This document shows, one piece after another, positions 53,005 to 61,067 of a stretch of 61,067 bases of DNA. Under the pieces are notes generated by a model. That model had not been told where the DNA came from, made no database searches, and was given only the letters and a program-made list of their open reading frames with translations. The DNA is taken from the NCBI RefSeq assembly GCF_000308595.1, contig NZ_BAGA01000112.1, forward strand, positions 1 through 61,067, written 5' to 3'. The DNA comes from Nocardia higoensis NBRC 100133. GTDB lineage: Bacteria; Actinomycetota; Actinomycetes; Mycobacteriales; Mycobacteriaceae. Made by a program: the position numbers and the translations under genes. Position 1 is the stretch's first letter; the number at the start of each line of letters is the position of its first letter.

Positions 53005-53320
53005 TCCTGATCACGGTCGCTGGGTGGGCATTGCGCGGGCGTGCCTGCGGCAGAATGTGCTGCGGCTCGGCTTCGGCGCCGTAGGCGACGATGTCGAAGG
53101 CAGCTGCGTCTGCTGCTGCGAAGGCGTCGGTTGCGGCGACGTCGGATGCGGAAACAACGACGGGCCGATGCCAGCCTGCGCCGGGCTTGTCCTGGCGGAG
53201 AGCGCCGACGATCGCGCTCTCAGGGGACATACCGGTCCCCAGCGGCGTGAGACGCGGGGAGGCCGACACGACGCCGAGGACAGCTGTGCCACCGGTGGTG
53301 AAAACGGAGCTGCCGTTCAT
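52979..53320 (-). CDS. Candidate 113-codon upstream ORF in the whiB7 leader
   Basis: 113 residues. ATG 53320 is preceded by GGGAGG eight bases away, an excellent ribosome binding site. The peptide begins MNGSSVFTTGGTAVLGVVSA, is Ala/Val-rich in the middle and ends with an Arg/His-rich run (RSRHRSRPR). No protein family is recognised. It lies wholly between the predicted whiB7 promoter and whiB7, ending 140 bases before it, and thus may be the regulatory upstream ORF known for whiB7 in other actinobacteria, though those are usually short. A stable independent protein is also possible. Its stop overlaps the attenuator hairpins. Confidence 0.55.
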   Translation of the reverse strand: MNGSSVFTTGGTAVLGVVSASPRLTPLGTGMSPESAIVGALRQDKPGAGWHRPVVVSASDVAATDAFAAADAAAFDIVAYGAEAEPQHILPQARPRNAHPATVIRSRHRSRPR

Positions 53321-53407
53321 TGGTCCTGCCTCCCTTCCGTGCGTGAGTCGGATTCCGGCTCGAATCGAAAACCGGCGCGCCGGGATACCCTCCCGGTGCG
53401 TAGAACA

Positions 53408-53446
53408 ACCATAGGCAATGTCGTCGGAACCGACAACCTATTTTCT
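53408..53446 (-). promoter_or_regulatory. Candidate WhiB7-type promoter of whiB7
   Basis: Minus strand: -35 TTGTCG (53436-53431), a 17-base spacer, and -10 TATGGT (53413-53408). An AT-rich stretch (AAAATA, 53444-53439) lies just upstream of the -35, as known for WhiB7-activated promoters that the AT-hook contacts. The -35 abuts the uvrD2 stop codon. Confidence 0.6.
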
Positions 53447-55693
53447 ACCTGCGGTTTTGCGAGCCCGACCCGATTCGGTGGCCGATTTGTTCCGCGCGAC
53501 AGGCTTTCCCGACGCCTGCGCGGCATGCACTCTCGAGGCCTTCACTCTCGAGGCGACGATTGCGAGGACCTCGGCCCCGTAGTCGACGATCTTCTTCGCG
53601 CCGATGCCCGCGATGGCGCCGAGCGCGCGATCGTCGGCGGGCAGTTGCTCGGCGATCGCGGTGAGCGTGGTGTCGGTGAACACGACGAACTCCCGCACCC
53701 CCAGCTCGGCGGCCTTCTCCGCACGCCACTGCTCGAGCGCGGCGAGCAGTTCGGCGTCGATCTCGGCCGGGCACCGGCGGCAGCGACCGAGCATGGTGGC
53801 GTAGGTGCCGATCAGCGGCTTGGCGCAGACCCGGCACCGCGGGCGGTTCGCCTCCCGTTCGCGGGCGGGCGGCGCGGCGATCCGCGAGGCGGGCGAATCG
53901 TCGGGCACGAGGCCGTTGAGGAAGCGCGAGCGCCTGCGCGTGCGCCTGCCGCCCGCGGCGCGGGACAGCGACCAGGACAGCCGCAGATGTTCGCGCGCGC
54001 GGGTCACGCCGACGTAGAGCAGCCGGCGCTCCTCCTCGAGGGCGGCCTGATCGGCGACCGAGCCGTCGTCGGCGAGCACATGCGCGATCGGCAGAGTGCC
54101 GTCGGTGAGGCCGACGAGGAACACCGCATCCCACTCCAGGCCCTTGGCGGCGTGCAGGGACGCCAGCGTCACCCCCTGGACGGTCGGTGGATGCCTGGCC
54201 TCGGCGCGGGCGGCCAGCTCGCGCAGCAGACCGAACAGATCGAGTTCTTCGTCGTGGGCGAGGAGTTCTTCGGTGAGGGTGACCAGGGCGACCAGCGAAG
54301 ACCAGCGTTCGCGAGCCTGCGCGCCCGCCGGTTCGGTCGCGGTGAGCCCGACCGGAGCGAGCGCGGCGCGAACCAGGCGGACCAGCGCCGGACCGCGCCC
54401 GGCCTCCTCGGGCAGATCCTCGCGGCTCGCCGCCTGACGCAGGGCCGAGACGGCCTGCCTGACCTCGGCCCGCTGGAAGAAGCCTTCCCCGCCACGCACC
54501 TGGTAGGGGATGCCGCGCGCCGTCAGCGCCTGCTCATAGGCCTCGGACTGGGCGTTGATGCGGTACAGCACCGCGATCTCGGCGGCCGGTGTGCCCGCGG
54601 CGACGAGTCGTTCGATCGCCACCGCCACCGCTGCGGCTTCGGCCGGCGCGTCGTCGTATTCGGCGAAGACCGGTTCCGGGCCGTCCGCGCGTTGGCCGAT
54701 CAGTTGCAGGCGGGTCCCGGCGATGCGCCCGCGTGCCGCGCCGATGACCCGGTTGGCCAGTGAGACGATCTGCGGCGTGGAGCGGTAGTCGCGTTCCAGT
54801 CGCACCACGGTCGCCTCGGGAAAGCGCCGGGAGAAGTCGAGCAGGTAGGCCGGGGTGGCGCCGGTGAAGGAATAGATGGTCTGGTTGGCGTCGCCGACGA
54901 CGGTGAGATCGTCGCGATCGCCCAGCCAGGCGTCGAGCACTCGCTGCTGCAACGGGGTGACGTCCTGGTATTCGTCGACGACGAAGCTGCGATAGCGGCC
55001 GCGGAACTCGTCGGCCACGGCCGGGAAGTCCTCGAGCGCGGCGGCGGTGTGCAGCAGCAGGTCGTCGAAATCCAGCAGCAGGCCCTCGGCCGTGGTCTTG
55101 AGGGATTCGTAGGCGGTATAGACCTCGGCGATGCGCGCCGCGTCGTAGGGCAGGTCGCGTCCGCGGGAGGCCGCGGCCGTCGGATAGTCCTCGGGCGCGA
55201 CGAGCTGGGATTTCGCCCATTCGATCTCGGTGAGCAGGTCGCGCACGCTCTCGGTGGCGGTGGACAGTCCGGACCGGTGCGCGGCCTGGGCCACCACCGG
55301 GAACTTGGCGTCGAGCAGCCGCCACGGCACCTCGCCGACCACCTGCGGCCAGAAGTACTTGAGCTGTCGCAGCGCGGCCGCGTGGAAGGTGCGCGCCTGC
55401 ACCTGGTTCGCCTCGCCGCCCAGGCCGAGCGCGCGCAGCCTGCCGCGCAGCTCCCCGGCAGCGCGCGCGGTGAAGGTGACCGCGAGCACCTGATCGGCCT
55501 TGACGTGCCCGGCGGCCACCAGGTGCGCGATGCGATAGGTGATGGTCCTGGTCTTGCCGGTCCCCGCGCCCGCGAGCACACAGACCGGGCCGCGTGGCGC
55601 CCGGACGGCGGCGGCCTGCTCGGCGTCGAGGAGGTCCAGATCGAGTGCGGGCACGGGGTCCATCATGGCAGCTGCGCCCGACACCGCCGTCAT
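53438..55693 (-). CDS. uvrD2: ATP-dependent DNA helicase UvrD2
   Basis: 751 residues. A UvrD-type helicase core: Walker A LAGAGTGKTRT (about residues 42-52), FVVDEYQDVTPLQQRV, VVGDANQTIYSF, VRLERDYRSTPQ, GVTLASLHAAKGLEWDAVFL and RRLLYVGVTRAREHL. A four-Cys zinc motif (CRVCAKPLIG and CRRCPAE) and a C-terminal HRDC domain follow, the architecture that defines mycobacterial UvrD2 (Rv3198c). ATG 55693 has GGAGG seven bases upstream; a longer open frame exists but is not preferred. Its 3' end carries the predicted whiB7 promoter. Confidence 0.93.
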   Translation of the reverse strand: MTAVSGAAAMMDPVPALDLDLLDAEQAAAVRAPRGPVCVLAGAGTGKTRTITYRIAHLVAAGHVKADQVLAVTFTARAAGELRGRLRALGLGGEANQVQARTFHAAALRQLKYFWPQVVGEVPWRLLDAKFPVVAQAAHRSGLSTATESVRDLLTEIEWAKSQLVAPEDYPTAAASRGRDLPYDAARIAEVYTAYESLKTTAEGLLLDFDDLLLHTAAALEDFPAVADEFRGRYRSFVVDEYQDVTPLQQRVLDAWLGDRDDLTVVGDANQTIYSFTGATPAYLLDFSRRFPEATVVRLERDYRSTPQIVSLANRVIGAARGRIAGTRLQLIGQRADGPEPVFAEYDDAPAEAAAVAVAIERLVAAGTPAAEIAVLYRINAQSEAYEQALTARGIPYQVRGGEGFFQRAEVRQAVSALRQAASREDLPEEAGRGPALVRLVRAALAPVGLTATEPAGAQARERWSSLVALVTLTEELLAHDEELDLFGLLRELAARAEARHPPTVQGVTLASLHAAKGLEWDAVFLVGLTDGTLPIAHVLADDGSVADQAALEEERRLLYVGVTRAREHLRLSWSLSRAAGGRRTRRRSRFLNGLVPDDSPASRIAAPPAREREANRPRCRVCAKPLIGTYATMLGRCRRCPAEIDAELLAALEQWRAEKAAELGVREFVVFTDTTLTAIAEQLPADDRALGAIAGIGAKKIVDYGAEVLAIVASRVKASRVHAAQASGKPVARNKSATESGRARKTAGRK

Positions 55694-55766
55694 GTCGTGA
55701 CCTCCGCCTCGCTGTGATCGTGCCGCGATGTGGAACAGGACCGGACCGCGGCGCGTTGCATCACTC

Positions 55767-56024
55767 GTGACCGAAGTGAATCCCGCCGTGACGATGTACT
55801 CCACCACCTGGTGCGGCTACTGCCGCAGGCTGAAGAAGCAACTGGAGGAAAACGGCATCAGCTATGTGGAGATCGACATCGAGCAGGACGAGGCCTCGGC
55901 CGAGTTCGTCGGCAGCGTGAACAACGGCAACCATGTGGTGCCGACCGTGAAGTTCGCCGACGGCTCGACGGCAACCAATCCCACCCTCGTCGCTGTCAAG
56001 GAAAAGCTCGCCGCCTTGGCGTGA
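55767..56024 (+). CDS. mrx1: Mycoredoxin (glutaredoxin-like)
   Basis: 85 residues, thioredoxin fold. Active site CGYC at residues 16-19 (STTWCGYCRRL), then VVPTVKFADGSTATNP with the cis-Pro of the family. It matches mycoredoxin-1 (Rv3198A), which reduces mycothiol-mixed disulfides. GTG 55767 (MTEVNPAVTMY) is the start. It is divergent from uvrD2 and convergent with nudC. Confidence 0.92.
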   Translation: MTEVNPAVTMYSTTWCGYCRRLKKQLEENGISYVEIDIEQDEASAEFVGSVNNGNHVVPTVKFADGSTATNPTLVAVKEKLAALA

Positions 56025-56061
56025 TCGGCGCCGCGCGGCGGGACCGTTCCCACCGCGCGGC

Positions 56062-56964
56062 TCAGGAGCCCATCGCGGCCCAGGATTCGATGATGGTGCG
56101 GGCGATCGAGATGGATCCCGGCAGCAGCAACCGTGCGCCTTCCTGCCTGGCGCCCCACGAGCCGAGTGCGAGCGCCTCGCGCACCTCCGCGCGGGTGAAC
56201 CAGTGCGCCTCGGCGATCTCGCCGTCGGAGAAGACCAGTTCCTGCTCGGGGTCGCCGACCGCGCTGAAGCCGAGCATCAGCGAGCGCGGGAACGGCCAGG
56301 GCTGACTGCCCAGATAGCTGATGTCGCGCACGTCGACGCCGACCTCTTCGCGGATCTCCCGTTCCACGCAGCGCTCCAGCGATTCGCCGACCTCGACGAA
56401 CCCGGCGAGCAGCGAGAACATCGTCACCGGCCAGGTGTGCTGCCGGGCCAGCAGCACCCGGTCATCGCCGTCGTGGACCAGGCAGATCACGGCCGGATCG
56501 ATGCGCGGGAACTCTTCGTGCCCGGCATCGGTGACCCGCGACCAGCCGCCCTTGGCGACCACCGTGCGCGAGCCGTCGTGCGCGCTGTAGTTGGCCTTGT
56601 CGTGCCAGTTCAGCAGGGCGAGCGAGGTCGCCAGGACACCGGCGGTGAAGTCGTCGAGTTCCATCGCGGCGACCCGCAGGTCGGTCAGCGGCCCTTCCAG
56701 CTCCTCGGAGCGCACCGCCCACAGATGCCTGCCCTCGGTGACGCCGAGGAACACCGCCGCCGGGCTCGGCTCCGGGGACAACTCGATCGCGGCGTCCAGC
56801 ACCAGCGCACCGTCCAGGAAGCGGATCCGGCCGCGCTTGTCGACGCGCAACAGCAGCGCTTCGGCCCAGCCCTCTTTCAGCGCGAGCTCGTCGGCGCGCA
56901 ACGTCTCGGCGCGATCTCCGGCGAAGCGGGACAGCAGCGGCACACCATGCAGTTGGAACGTCAC
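56062..56964 (-). CDS. nudC: NAD+ diphosphatase / NUDIX hydrolase NudC
   Basis: 300 residues. Complete Nudix box in GFVEVGESLERCVEREIREE followed by VGVDV, and the NudC signature SQPWPFPRS 17 residues on. The zinc-ribbon Cys of the E. coli enzyme are not present in the linker (YSAHDGSRTVVAKGGW), so this copy holds no zinc there. NudC hydrolyses NADH/NAD+ and can remove NAD caps from RNA; in mycobacteria it inactivates NAD adducts of isoniazid and ethionamide. It matches Rv3199c in place. Confidence 0.92.
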   Translation of the reverse strand: MTFQLHGVPLLSRFAGDRAETLRADELALKEGWAEALLLRVDKRGRIRFLDGALVLDAAIELSPEPSPAAVFLGVTEGRHLWAVRSEELEGPLTDLRVAAMELDDFTAGVLATSLALLNWHDKANYSAHDGSRTVVAKGGWSRVTDAGHEEFPRIDPAVICLVHDGDDRVLLARQHTWPVTMFSLLAGFVEVGESLERCVEREIREEVGVDVRDISYLGSQPWPFPRSLMLGFSAVGDPEQELVFSDGEIAEAHWFTRAEVREALALGSWGARQEGARLLLPGSISIARTIIESWAAMGS

Positions 56965-57022
56965 GTGTAGAGACTACTTCCGGTCGGCACGAAGGCAGTG
57001 CCCCATTCGCCGCCGTTACGAA

Positions 57023-58087
57023 TCATTTGCCCGCGCGACGGATGTAGAGCAGCTTGTCGCCCGATTCGATGGCGTCCACCTCGGGCTCCCCCACCCGGAT
57101 CAGCTCGCCGGCGCGCACCACGCCGAGCACGATATCGCGCAGATGCCGCGGCGAGCCGCCGACCTCGCTCGGCTCCACCTCGCGTTCGGCGACCGCGAAA
57201 CCGGCCTCCGGAGTCAGCAGATCCTCCATCATCTCCACGACGGTCGGCGTGGTGGTGGCGATGCCGAGCAACCGGCCCGCGGTCTCCGAGGACACCACCA
57301 CCGAGTCCGCGCCGGACTGGCGCAGCAGGTGGATGTTCTCGGCCTCGCGGATCGCGACGACGATCTTGGCCGTCTTGTTCAGTTCACGGGCGGTCAGCGT
57401 CACCATGACCGCGGTGTCGTCGCGGTTGGCCGCCACGATCACCGCGGCGGCGTTCTGCACGCTGGCCAGCCGCAGCACATCGGACTGGGTGGCCGAGCCG
57501 TACACGGTGACCAGCCCCGCGTTGGCCGCGGCCTCCAGCGCTCCCTGATCGGTGTCGACGACCACGATGTCGGTCGGCGCCACGCCGTCGCCGAGCATCG
57601 CGTCGATCGCGGTTCTGCCCTTGGTGCCGTATCCGACGACCACCGTGTGATCACGCACGCCGCGCCTCCAACGCTGAATCTTGAACGCCTGCCTGGACCG
57701 CTCGGTGAGCACGCTGATGGTGGTACCGACGAGCACGATGAGGAAGAGGATCCGCAGCGGCGTGATGACGAGAATGTTGACCAGCCGCGCGTCGGGCGAG
57801 ACCGGGGTGATGTCGCCGTAGCCGGTCGTCGAGAGCGAGACCGTGGCGTAGTAGAAGGCGTCCAGGAACGACAGTTCGCCGCCCGCGGTGTCGCGATAAC
57901 CGTCGCGTTCGAGGTAGACCAGCAGTGCCGCGCCGAACAGCAGCGCGATCGCGCCGACGATGCGCCTGGTCAGCGAAACCCACGGGCTCAGGGTGCCTTC
58001 GGGGATGCGAAGGACGCCGACAAGCGTGTGGTCCGGGCGCGAGGTCAAGCCGCCGCGGTTGGCTCGCTCGACGAAATCACCCAGCAC
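57023..58087 (-). CDS. Two-span potassium channel with RCK/TrkA-N domain
   Basis: 354 residues. Two membrane spans (about residues 40-60 and 108-128) flank a pore loop with the selectivity filter TTGYGD (about 87-92). A RCK domain follows (VVVGYGTKGRTAIDAML, DIVVVDTDQGALEAA) and a TrkA-C-like end. It resembles Rv3200c. It should conduct K+ under ligand control. ATG 58087 is the start. The gene lies between nudC and a DoxX-like gene. Confidence 0.9.
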   Translation of the reverse strand: MLGDFVERANRGGLTSRPDHTLVGVLRIPEGTLSPWVSLTRRIVGAIALLFGAALLVYLERDGYRDTAGGELSFLDAFYYATVSLSTTGYGDITPVSPDARLVNILVITPLRILFLIVLVGTTISVLTERSRQAFKIQRWRRGVRDHTVVVGYGTKGRTAIDAMLGDGVAPTDIVVVDTDQGALEAAANAGLVTVYGSATQSDVLRLASVQNAAAVIVAANRDDTAVMVTLTARELNKTAKIVVAIREAENIHLLRQSGADSVVVSSETAGRLLGIATTTPTVVEMMEDLLTPEAGFAVAEREVEPSEVGGSPRHLRDIVLGVVRAGELIRVGEPEVDAIESGDKLLYIRRAGK

Positions 58088-58220
58088 CGTGCACCCCTTG
58101 GCGCCGCGGCGTCATCCGCGACCGGCGCGACTGTCTCCCACACACGAAGCGGAGCCTACCGGGTCACGACGTCCGCTCCGGTCTCGACGCGATCGCCGCA
58201 CGGTGGCAGGCTCGTCCACC

Positions 58221-58622
58221 ATGGCCTCCAGCACCGATACGGCGTCCGCCGATACGACCCGCGAACCAGCGCTCGCCCTGGCCGCCCTGCTGTTCGGCGC
58301 GGGCGTCCTGCATTTCGTGCGCCCTTCGTTCTTCGACGCGATCGTGCCGAGGGCGCTGCCCGGCAGAGCCCGCGACTACACCTATGCCTCCGGGGTGGCC
58401 GAGATCGGCGTGGCCGCCGCGCTCGCCGTGCCGCGCACCCGGCGCCTCGGCGGGCGGTTGGCGGCCCTGCTGTTCGCGGCGGTCTTCCCGGCCAATCTGC
58501 AGATGACGGCCGATGTGCTGGGCAGTTCGACGGCATCGACGGCCTTCAAGATCGGCACGCTGGCGCGGTTGCCCTTGCAGTACCCGATGATCGCCGCGGC
58601 GCGGAAGGTCGCGCGGGGCTGA
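58221..58622 (+). CDS. DoxX-like four-span membrane protein
   Basis: 133 residues. Hydrophobic spans: LALAALLFGAGVLHFV, ASGVAEIGVAAALAV, RLAALLFAAVFPANLQM and a final region near LARLPLQYPMIAAARK. The pattern resembles small DoxX/DUF-type proteins, with LHFVRP and PANLQM near the membrane edge. Role unknown. ATG 58221 starts it; it is convergent with adnB and divergent from the K+ channel. Confidence 0.75.
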   Translation: MASSTDTASADTTREPALALAALLFGAGVLHFVRPSFFDAIVPRALPGRARDYTYASGVAEIGVAAALAVPRTRRLGGRLAALLFAAVFPANLQMTADVLGSSTASTAFKIGTLARLPLQYPMIAAARKVARG

Positions 58623-58754
58623 GTGGGCCGAGTCGCCCGAGGCTGAGTCGCACAGGCTGTCACACCGGTGATGCGCGCGAAAGCCGGGGTCTCCGTTCCC
58701 GGTTCGTGCGGGGCGGCACGGTCGGCGTCGGAATGGCGCAGACCCCATATCCGC

Positions 58755-61067
58755 TCAGTTCCCGGTCGTGCGGGGCGGCGCGGAGGCGCTGATCAGCTCG
58801 GCCAGCTCGCCCGCGCCGGGAAGATCGGCAGGCGCGATGGTGCGGCCGGTGCGGACGTAGTGGAAGGCGGCGCCGACTCGTTCCAGCACGGCGTTTTCGC
58901 TCTCCCCCAGGCGCGCGGCCATCAGCCGCGCCCAGGCCAGCCGATAGATCGCGAGCTGCATGGCGACCGCCGCCTCGTCGCCCGCGTCGGGCTCGGCACC
59001 GGTCTTCCAGTCGACGACAACCCAGCGGCCGCCGGGCTCGGCGAAGACCGCGTCCATCCGGCCGCGGATCACCACACCGGCGATCGAGGTCTCGAACGGC
59101 ACCTCCACGTCGATCGGACTGCGGTGCGCCCACGCCGAATTCAGGAACGCGTCCTGCATGCGCGCGAGTTCGGCATCGGCCCCCTCCCCCGTCTCCGGTA
59201 CGCCCGCACCCGGCAGCTCGTCGAGACCGAGCAAGCGCGTCCCGGAGAACCAGCGCTGCACCCAGGCATGGAAGGCGGTGCCGCGGCGGGCCAGCGGATT
59301 CGGCGGGTACGGCAGCGGTCTGCGCAGCCGGCGCGCCAGCCGGGACGGGTCGGCGCGCATCTCCACCAGCGCGGTCGCCGGAATCTGGCCCGGCAGTTCG
59401 ACCTCCCGCTCGGCCGCCAGCGTGGCGTCGCGTTCGGCCAGCAGGGCGTCCACGTCCGCCGCCCAGCCCTCGGGGTCGTCGGGGTCGACGGGGGGTTCGG
59501 TGCGGACTTCGCCCGCCTCGGGACCGGGTTCCCGATCGCCGGGATGTGTCGCGGTGTACTCGGGTCGCACGCGATCCTCGGCCGGGGGATGGTCGTCCGG
59601 CGGCGGCGCGAGATCGTCCGGCGATCGAGCGAGATCCGGCGGCGGCAGGGGGAAGTCACTTCGCGGAGAACCGGAATCGCCCGGCGACTGGGCACGACCG
59701 CCCGGCGGCGTGACGTAGCCGCCCGCAGGCAGGACGAAGTCGCCCGGAAACGAGGCAGAGTCGCCCGGACGCAACGACATATCGCCGGACGGCACGACAT
59801 CGCCGTCCGTGGGCGGGACGAGGTCGTCCGGGTACGGGGCGACGTCGCCCGGCGGCAGGTCGTAGTCGCCAGGCGGCAGGTCGTAGTCGTCCGGCGGCAG
59901 GTCGTAGTCATCCGGCGGTGGCGCGAAATCCTGCGGTGGGCCGTCGTCCGGCGGTGGCGGGATGTCGTCCGGCCACGCGGCGGTGGTGCGCAGACCTGGG
60001 CCGGGCAGGCGATCGGCGGCGGGAGATGTTGCGCGCGCACGGGATTCGGGGGCACCGCGAACGCCGGGGCGGTGCGCGCAGGCGCCGGACGTGTCGGTGG
60101 GTCGCGGTAGCTTCGGGGCGTGACGAGGCGAGCGCGGGCGCGCGCGCAGGTCGGCGAGGGCGGCGCGGACGAGGGCGGCGCCCTGTTCGACCGGGTCGCG
60201 GCGGGTACCGAGCGGGTCGCGCGGCCATTCGGCGGTGGCGGGATTGTCGGTGAAGGGGTTGGTGGCGTCGATCTCGGGGGGATCGTCCCAGCGGGCGATC
60301 CGCGCGGCGGCGAAGGCCGGGGAATCCGGGGACTCCACGGCGTTGTTCAGTTCGAGGAGGAAATCGGAGGGGCCCTTGGGCTCGTTGCCGGTCTCGGCCC
60401 AGTGGTGGGCCGAAACCAGCAGCACCCGTTCGGTTCTGGTGAGGGCGACGTAGAACAGGCGGCGTTCCTCGTCGAGGCGGCGTCGGTCCAGCGCCTTCTT
60501 GTGGTCGGCGATGGCACGTTCGAGTTCGGCGCGATCGGCCAGGTCGGACAGGTCGAGTACCGGCACGCCCTCGGCGGCGTCGGCGGCGGCGCGATCGCCG
60601 CGCAGCGAGGTGGGCAGTTCGGCCAGCGCGCCGAGCCAGGTGCCCGCGGCGGCGCCGGAAGGGAAGACTCCGCGCACGATGTGCGGGACGGCGACGATCT
60701 CCCACTCCAGCCCCTTGGCGGCGTGCACGGTGAGTACCTGCACGCGGTCCTTGGCGACCTCGATCTCGCCGGGTTCCAGGCCGTTCTCCACCGATTCGGC
60801 GGCGGCGAGGAAGGCGAGCAGGCCGCCGAGCGAGGCGCGCGGGTCGGCGGCATATCCGGCGACCACCTCGGCGAAGGCGTCGAGATGCTCGCGGCCCGCG
60901 CCGGTCCCGAGCATGACGCGCCTGGCCTGGGTCTCCACCCCGACGCCGACGGTGCGTTCGACGTCGGCGACCAGCTCGGTCAGCGGCTGGCCGCTGCGCT
61001 CCCGCAGGGCGGCCAGCTCTTGGGCGAGGGCCTGGATGCGGGCGTAGCCCGCGGGCGAGTAGCTCTC
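58755..61067 (-). CDS. adnB: AdnB, helicase-nuclease subunit (5' end outside window)
   Basis: The last 771 residues are present. UvrD-type helicase motifs are seen near the left part of the protein (VQVLTVHAAKGLEWEIVAVP; RRLFYVALTRTERVLLVSA). A long low-complexity segment (16 heptads) follows, and a RecB-like nuclease domain ends the protein: RRGTAFHAWVQRWF, GRMDAVFAEPGGRWVVVDWK with the catalytic Asp and DxK, and QLAIYRLAWARL. AdnAB resects double-strand breaks in mycobacteria (AdnB is Rv3201c). The frame is open to the window edge. The nuclease residues look intact. Confidence 0.9.
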   Translation of the reverse strand, partial: ESYSPAGYARIQALAQELAALRERSGQPLTELVADVERTVGVGVETQARRVMLGTGAGREHLDAFAEVVAGYAADPRASLGGLLAFLAAAESVENGLEPGEIEVAKDRVQVLTVHAAKGLEWEIVAVPHIVRGVFPSGAAAGTWLGALAELPTSLRGDRAAADAAEGVPVLDLSDLADRAELERAIADHKKALDRRRLDEERRLFYVALTRTERVLLVSAHHWAETGNEPKGPSDFLLELNNAVESPDSPAFAAARIARWDDPPEIDATNPFTDNPATAEWPRDPLGTRRDPVEQGAALVRAALADLRARPRSPRHAPKLPRPTDTSGACAHRPGVRGAPESRARATSPAADRLPGPGLRTTAAWPDDIPPPPDDGPPQDFAPPPDDYDLPPDDYDLPPGDYDLPPGDVAPYPDDLVPPTDGDVVPSGDMSLRPGDSASFPGDFVLPAGGYVTPPGGRAQSPGDSGSPRSDFPLPPPDLARSPDDLAPPPDDHPPAEDRVRPEYTATHPGDREPGPEAGEVRTEPPVDPDDPEGWAADVDALLAERDATLAAEREVELPGQIPATALVEMRADPSRLARRLRRPLPYPPNPLARRGTAFHAWVQRWFSGTRLLGLDELPGAGVPETGEGADAELARMQDAFLNSAWAHRSPIDVEVPFETSIAGVVIRGRMDAVFAEPGGRWVVVDWKTGAEPDAGDEAAVAMQLAIYRLAWARLMAARLGESENAVLERVGAAFHYVRTGRTIAPADLPGAGELAELISASAPPRTTGN
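59592..59927 (-). repeat. Sixteen tandem 21-bp repeats coding Pro/Asp heptads within adnB
   Basis: Exactly 336 bp, 16 units of 21 bp, with period kept without a gap. Each encodes seven residues ending in GD or DD, for example FAPPPDD, YDLPPGD, SASFPGD and LAPPPDD. The units at the start are nearly identical in DNA; later ones have diverged. Confidence 0.9.

Noticed and set aside
55694..55807. Longer N-terminus for uvrD2
   Set aside because: The extra 38 codons lack a ribosome binding site and do not resemble UvrD2, while ATG 55693 has GGAGG at the right distance.

Overview
The window is GC-rich actinobacterial DNA, most likely Nocardia or a close relative in the Mycobacteriales. The evidence is gene order shared with Mycobacterium tuberculosis: smpB/ftsX/ftsE/mscS/prfB matches Rv3100c-Rv3105c, hisN-fadE24-fadE23 matches Rv3137-Rv3140, and the right end (UPF0182, Lon-like PDZ protein, DUF2342, TOMM-like protein, ABC1 kinase, whiB7, uvrD2, mrx1, nudC, K+ channel, adnB) matches Rv3193c-Rv3201c. 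Mycoredoxin, WhiB7, AdnB, Rpf and a KstR-type operator fit the same group. These names are recalled from family knowledge; no search was run. No insertion sequence, prophage or CRISPR array was seen.

Layout. 0-2 kb: tail of a secreted protein, a MarR regulator and tmRNA (ssrA). 2-14 kb: a branched-chain-type binding lipoprotein, then a long minus-strand block running prfB, mscS, ftsE, ftsX, recQ, a Tat-exported phosphoesterase and smpB (trans-translation, division, DNA repair). It is followed by an MmyB-type regulator divergent from an FMN reductase, then hisN. 14-20 kb: lipid genes fadE24-fadE23 behind two tandem palindromic operators, a secreted protein and a fadD-type ligase. 20-28 kb: PepSY and small membrane proteins, a SRPBCC protein, galK and a membrane diguanylate cyclase. 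28-36 kb: a three-gene catabolic operon (alcohol dehydrogenase, acyl-CoA ligase, amidohydrolase), a DoxX protein with an eleven-residue repeat tail, and a divergent XRE-cupin regulator/flavoprotein pair. 36-42 kb: the accessory P450 locus, with two tandem P450 genes that lack the K-helix ExxR arginine, a coupled canonical P450, and an NTF2-like gene under a perfect KstR-type operator. 42-61 kb: initiator tRNA, an Rpf cell-wall enzyme behind a structured leader, and the conserved block ending in a truncated adnB at the window edge.

Most notable: (1) the ExxR-less P450 pair with a 155-bp identical block over the degenerate K-helix; (2) fifteen uninterrupted 11-residue repeats fused to a DoxX domain; (3) a whiB7 leader with a candidate WhiB7-type promoter at the uvrD2 stop codon, a 113-codon upstream ORF and three hairpins; (4) sixteen perfect-period heptads rich in Pro and Asp inside AdnB, between helicase and nuclease; (5) several exact palindromic operators (fadE24, KstR-type, XRE-cupin). 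Function calls rest on motifs read by eye, and starts were chosen from ribosome binding sites and recalled homologue N-termini.
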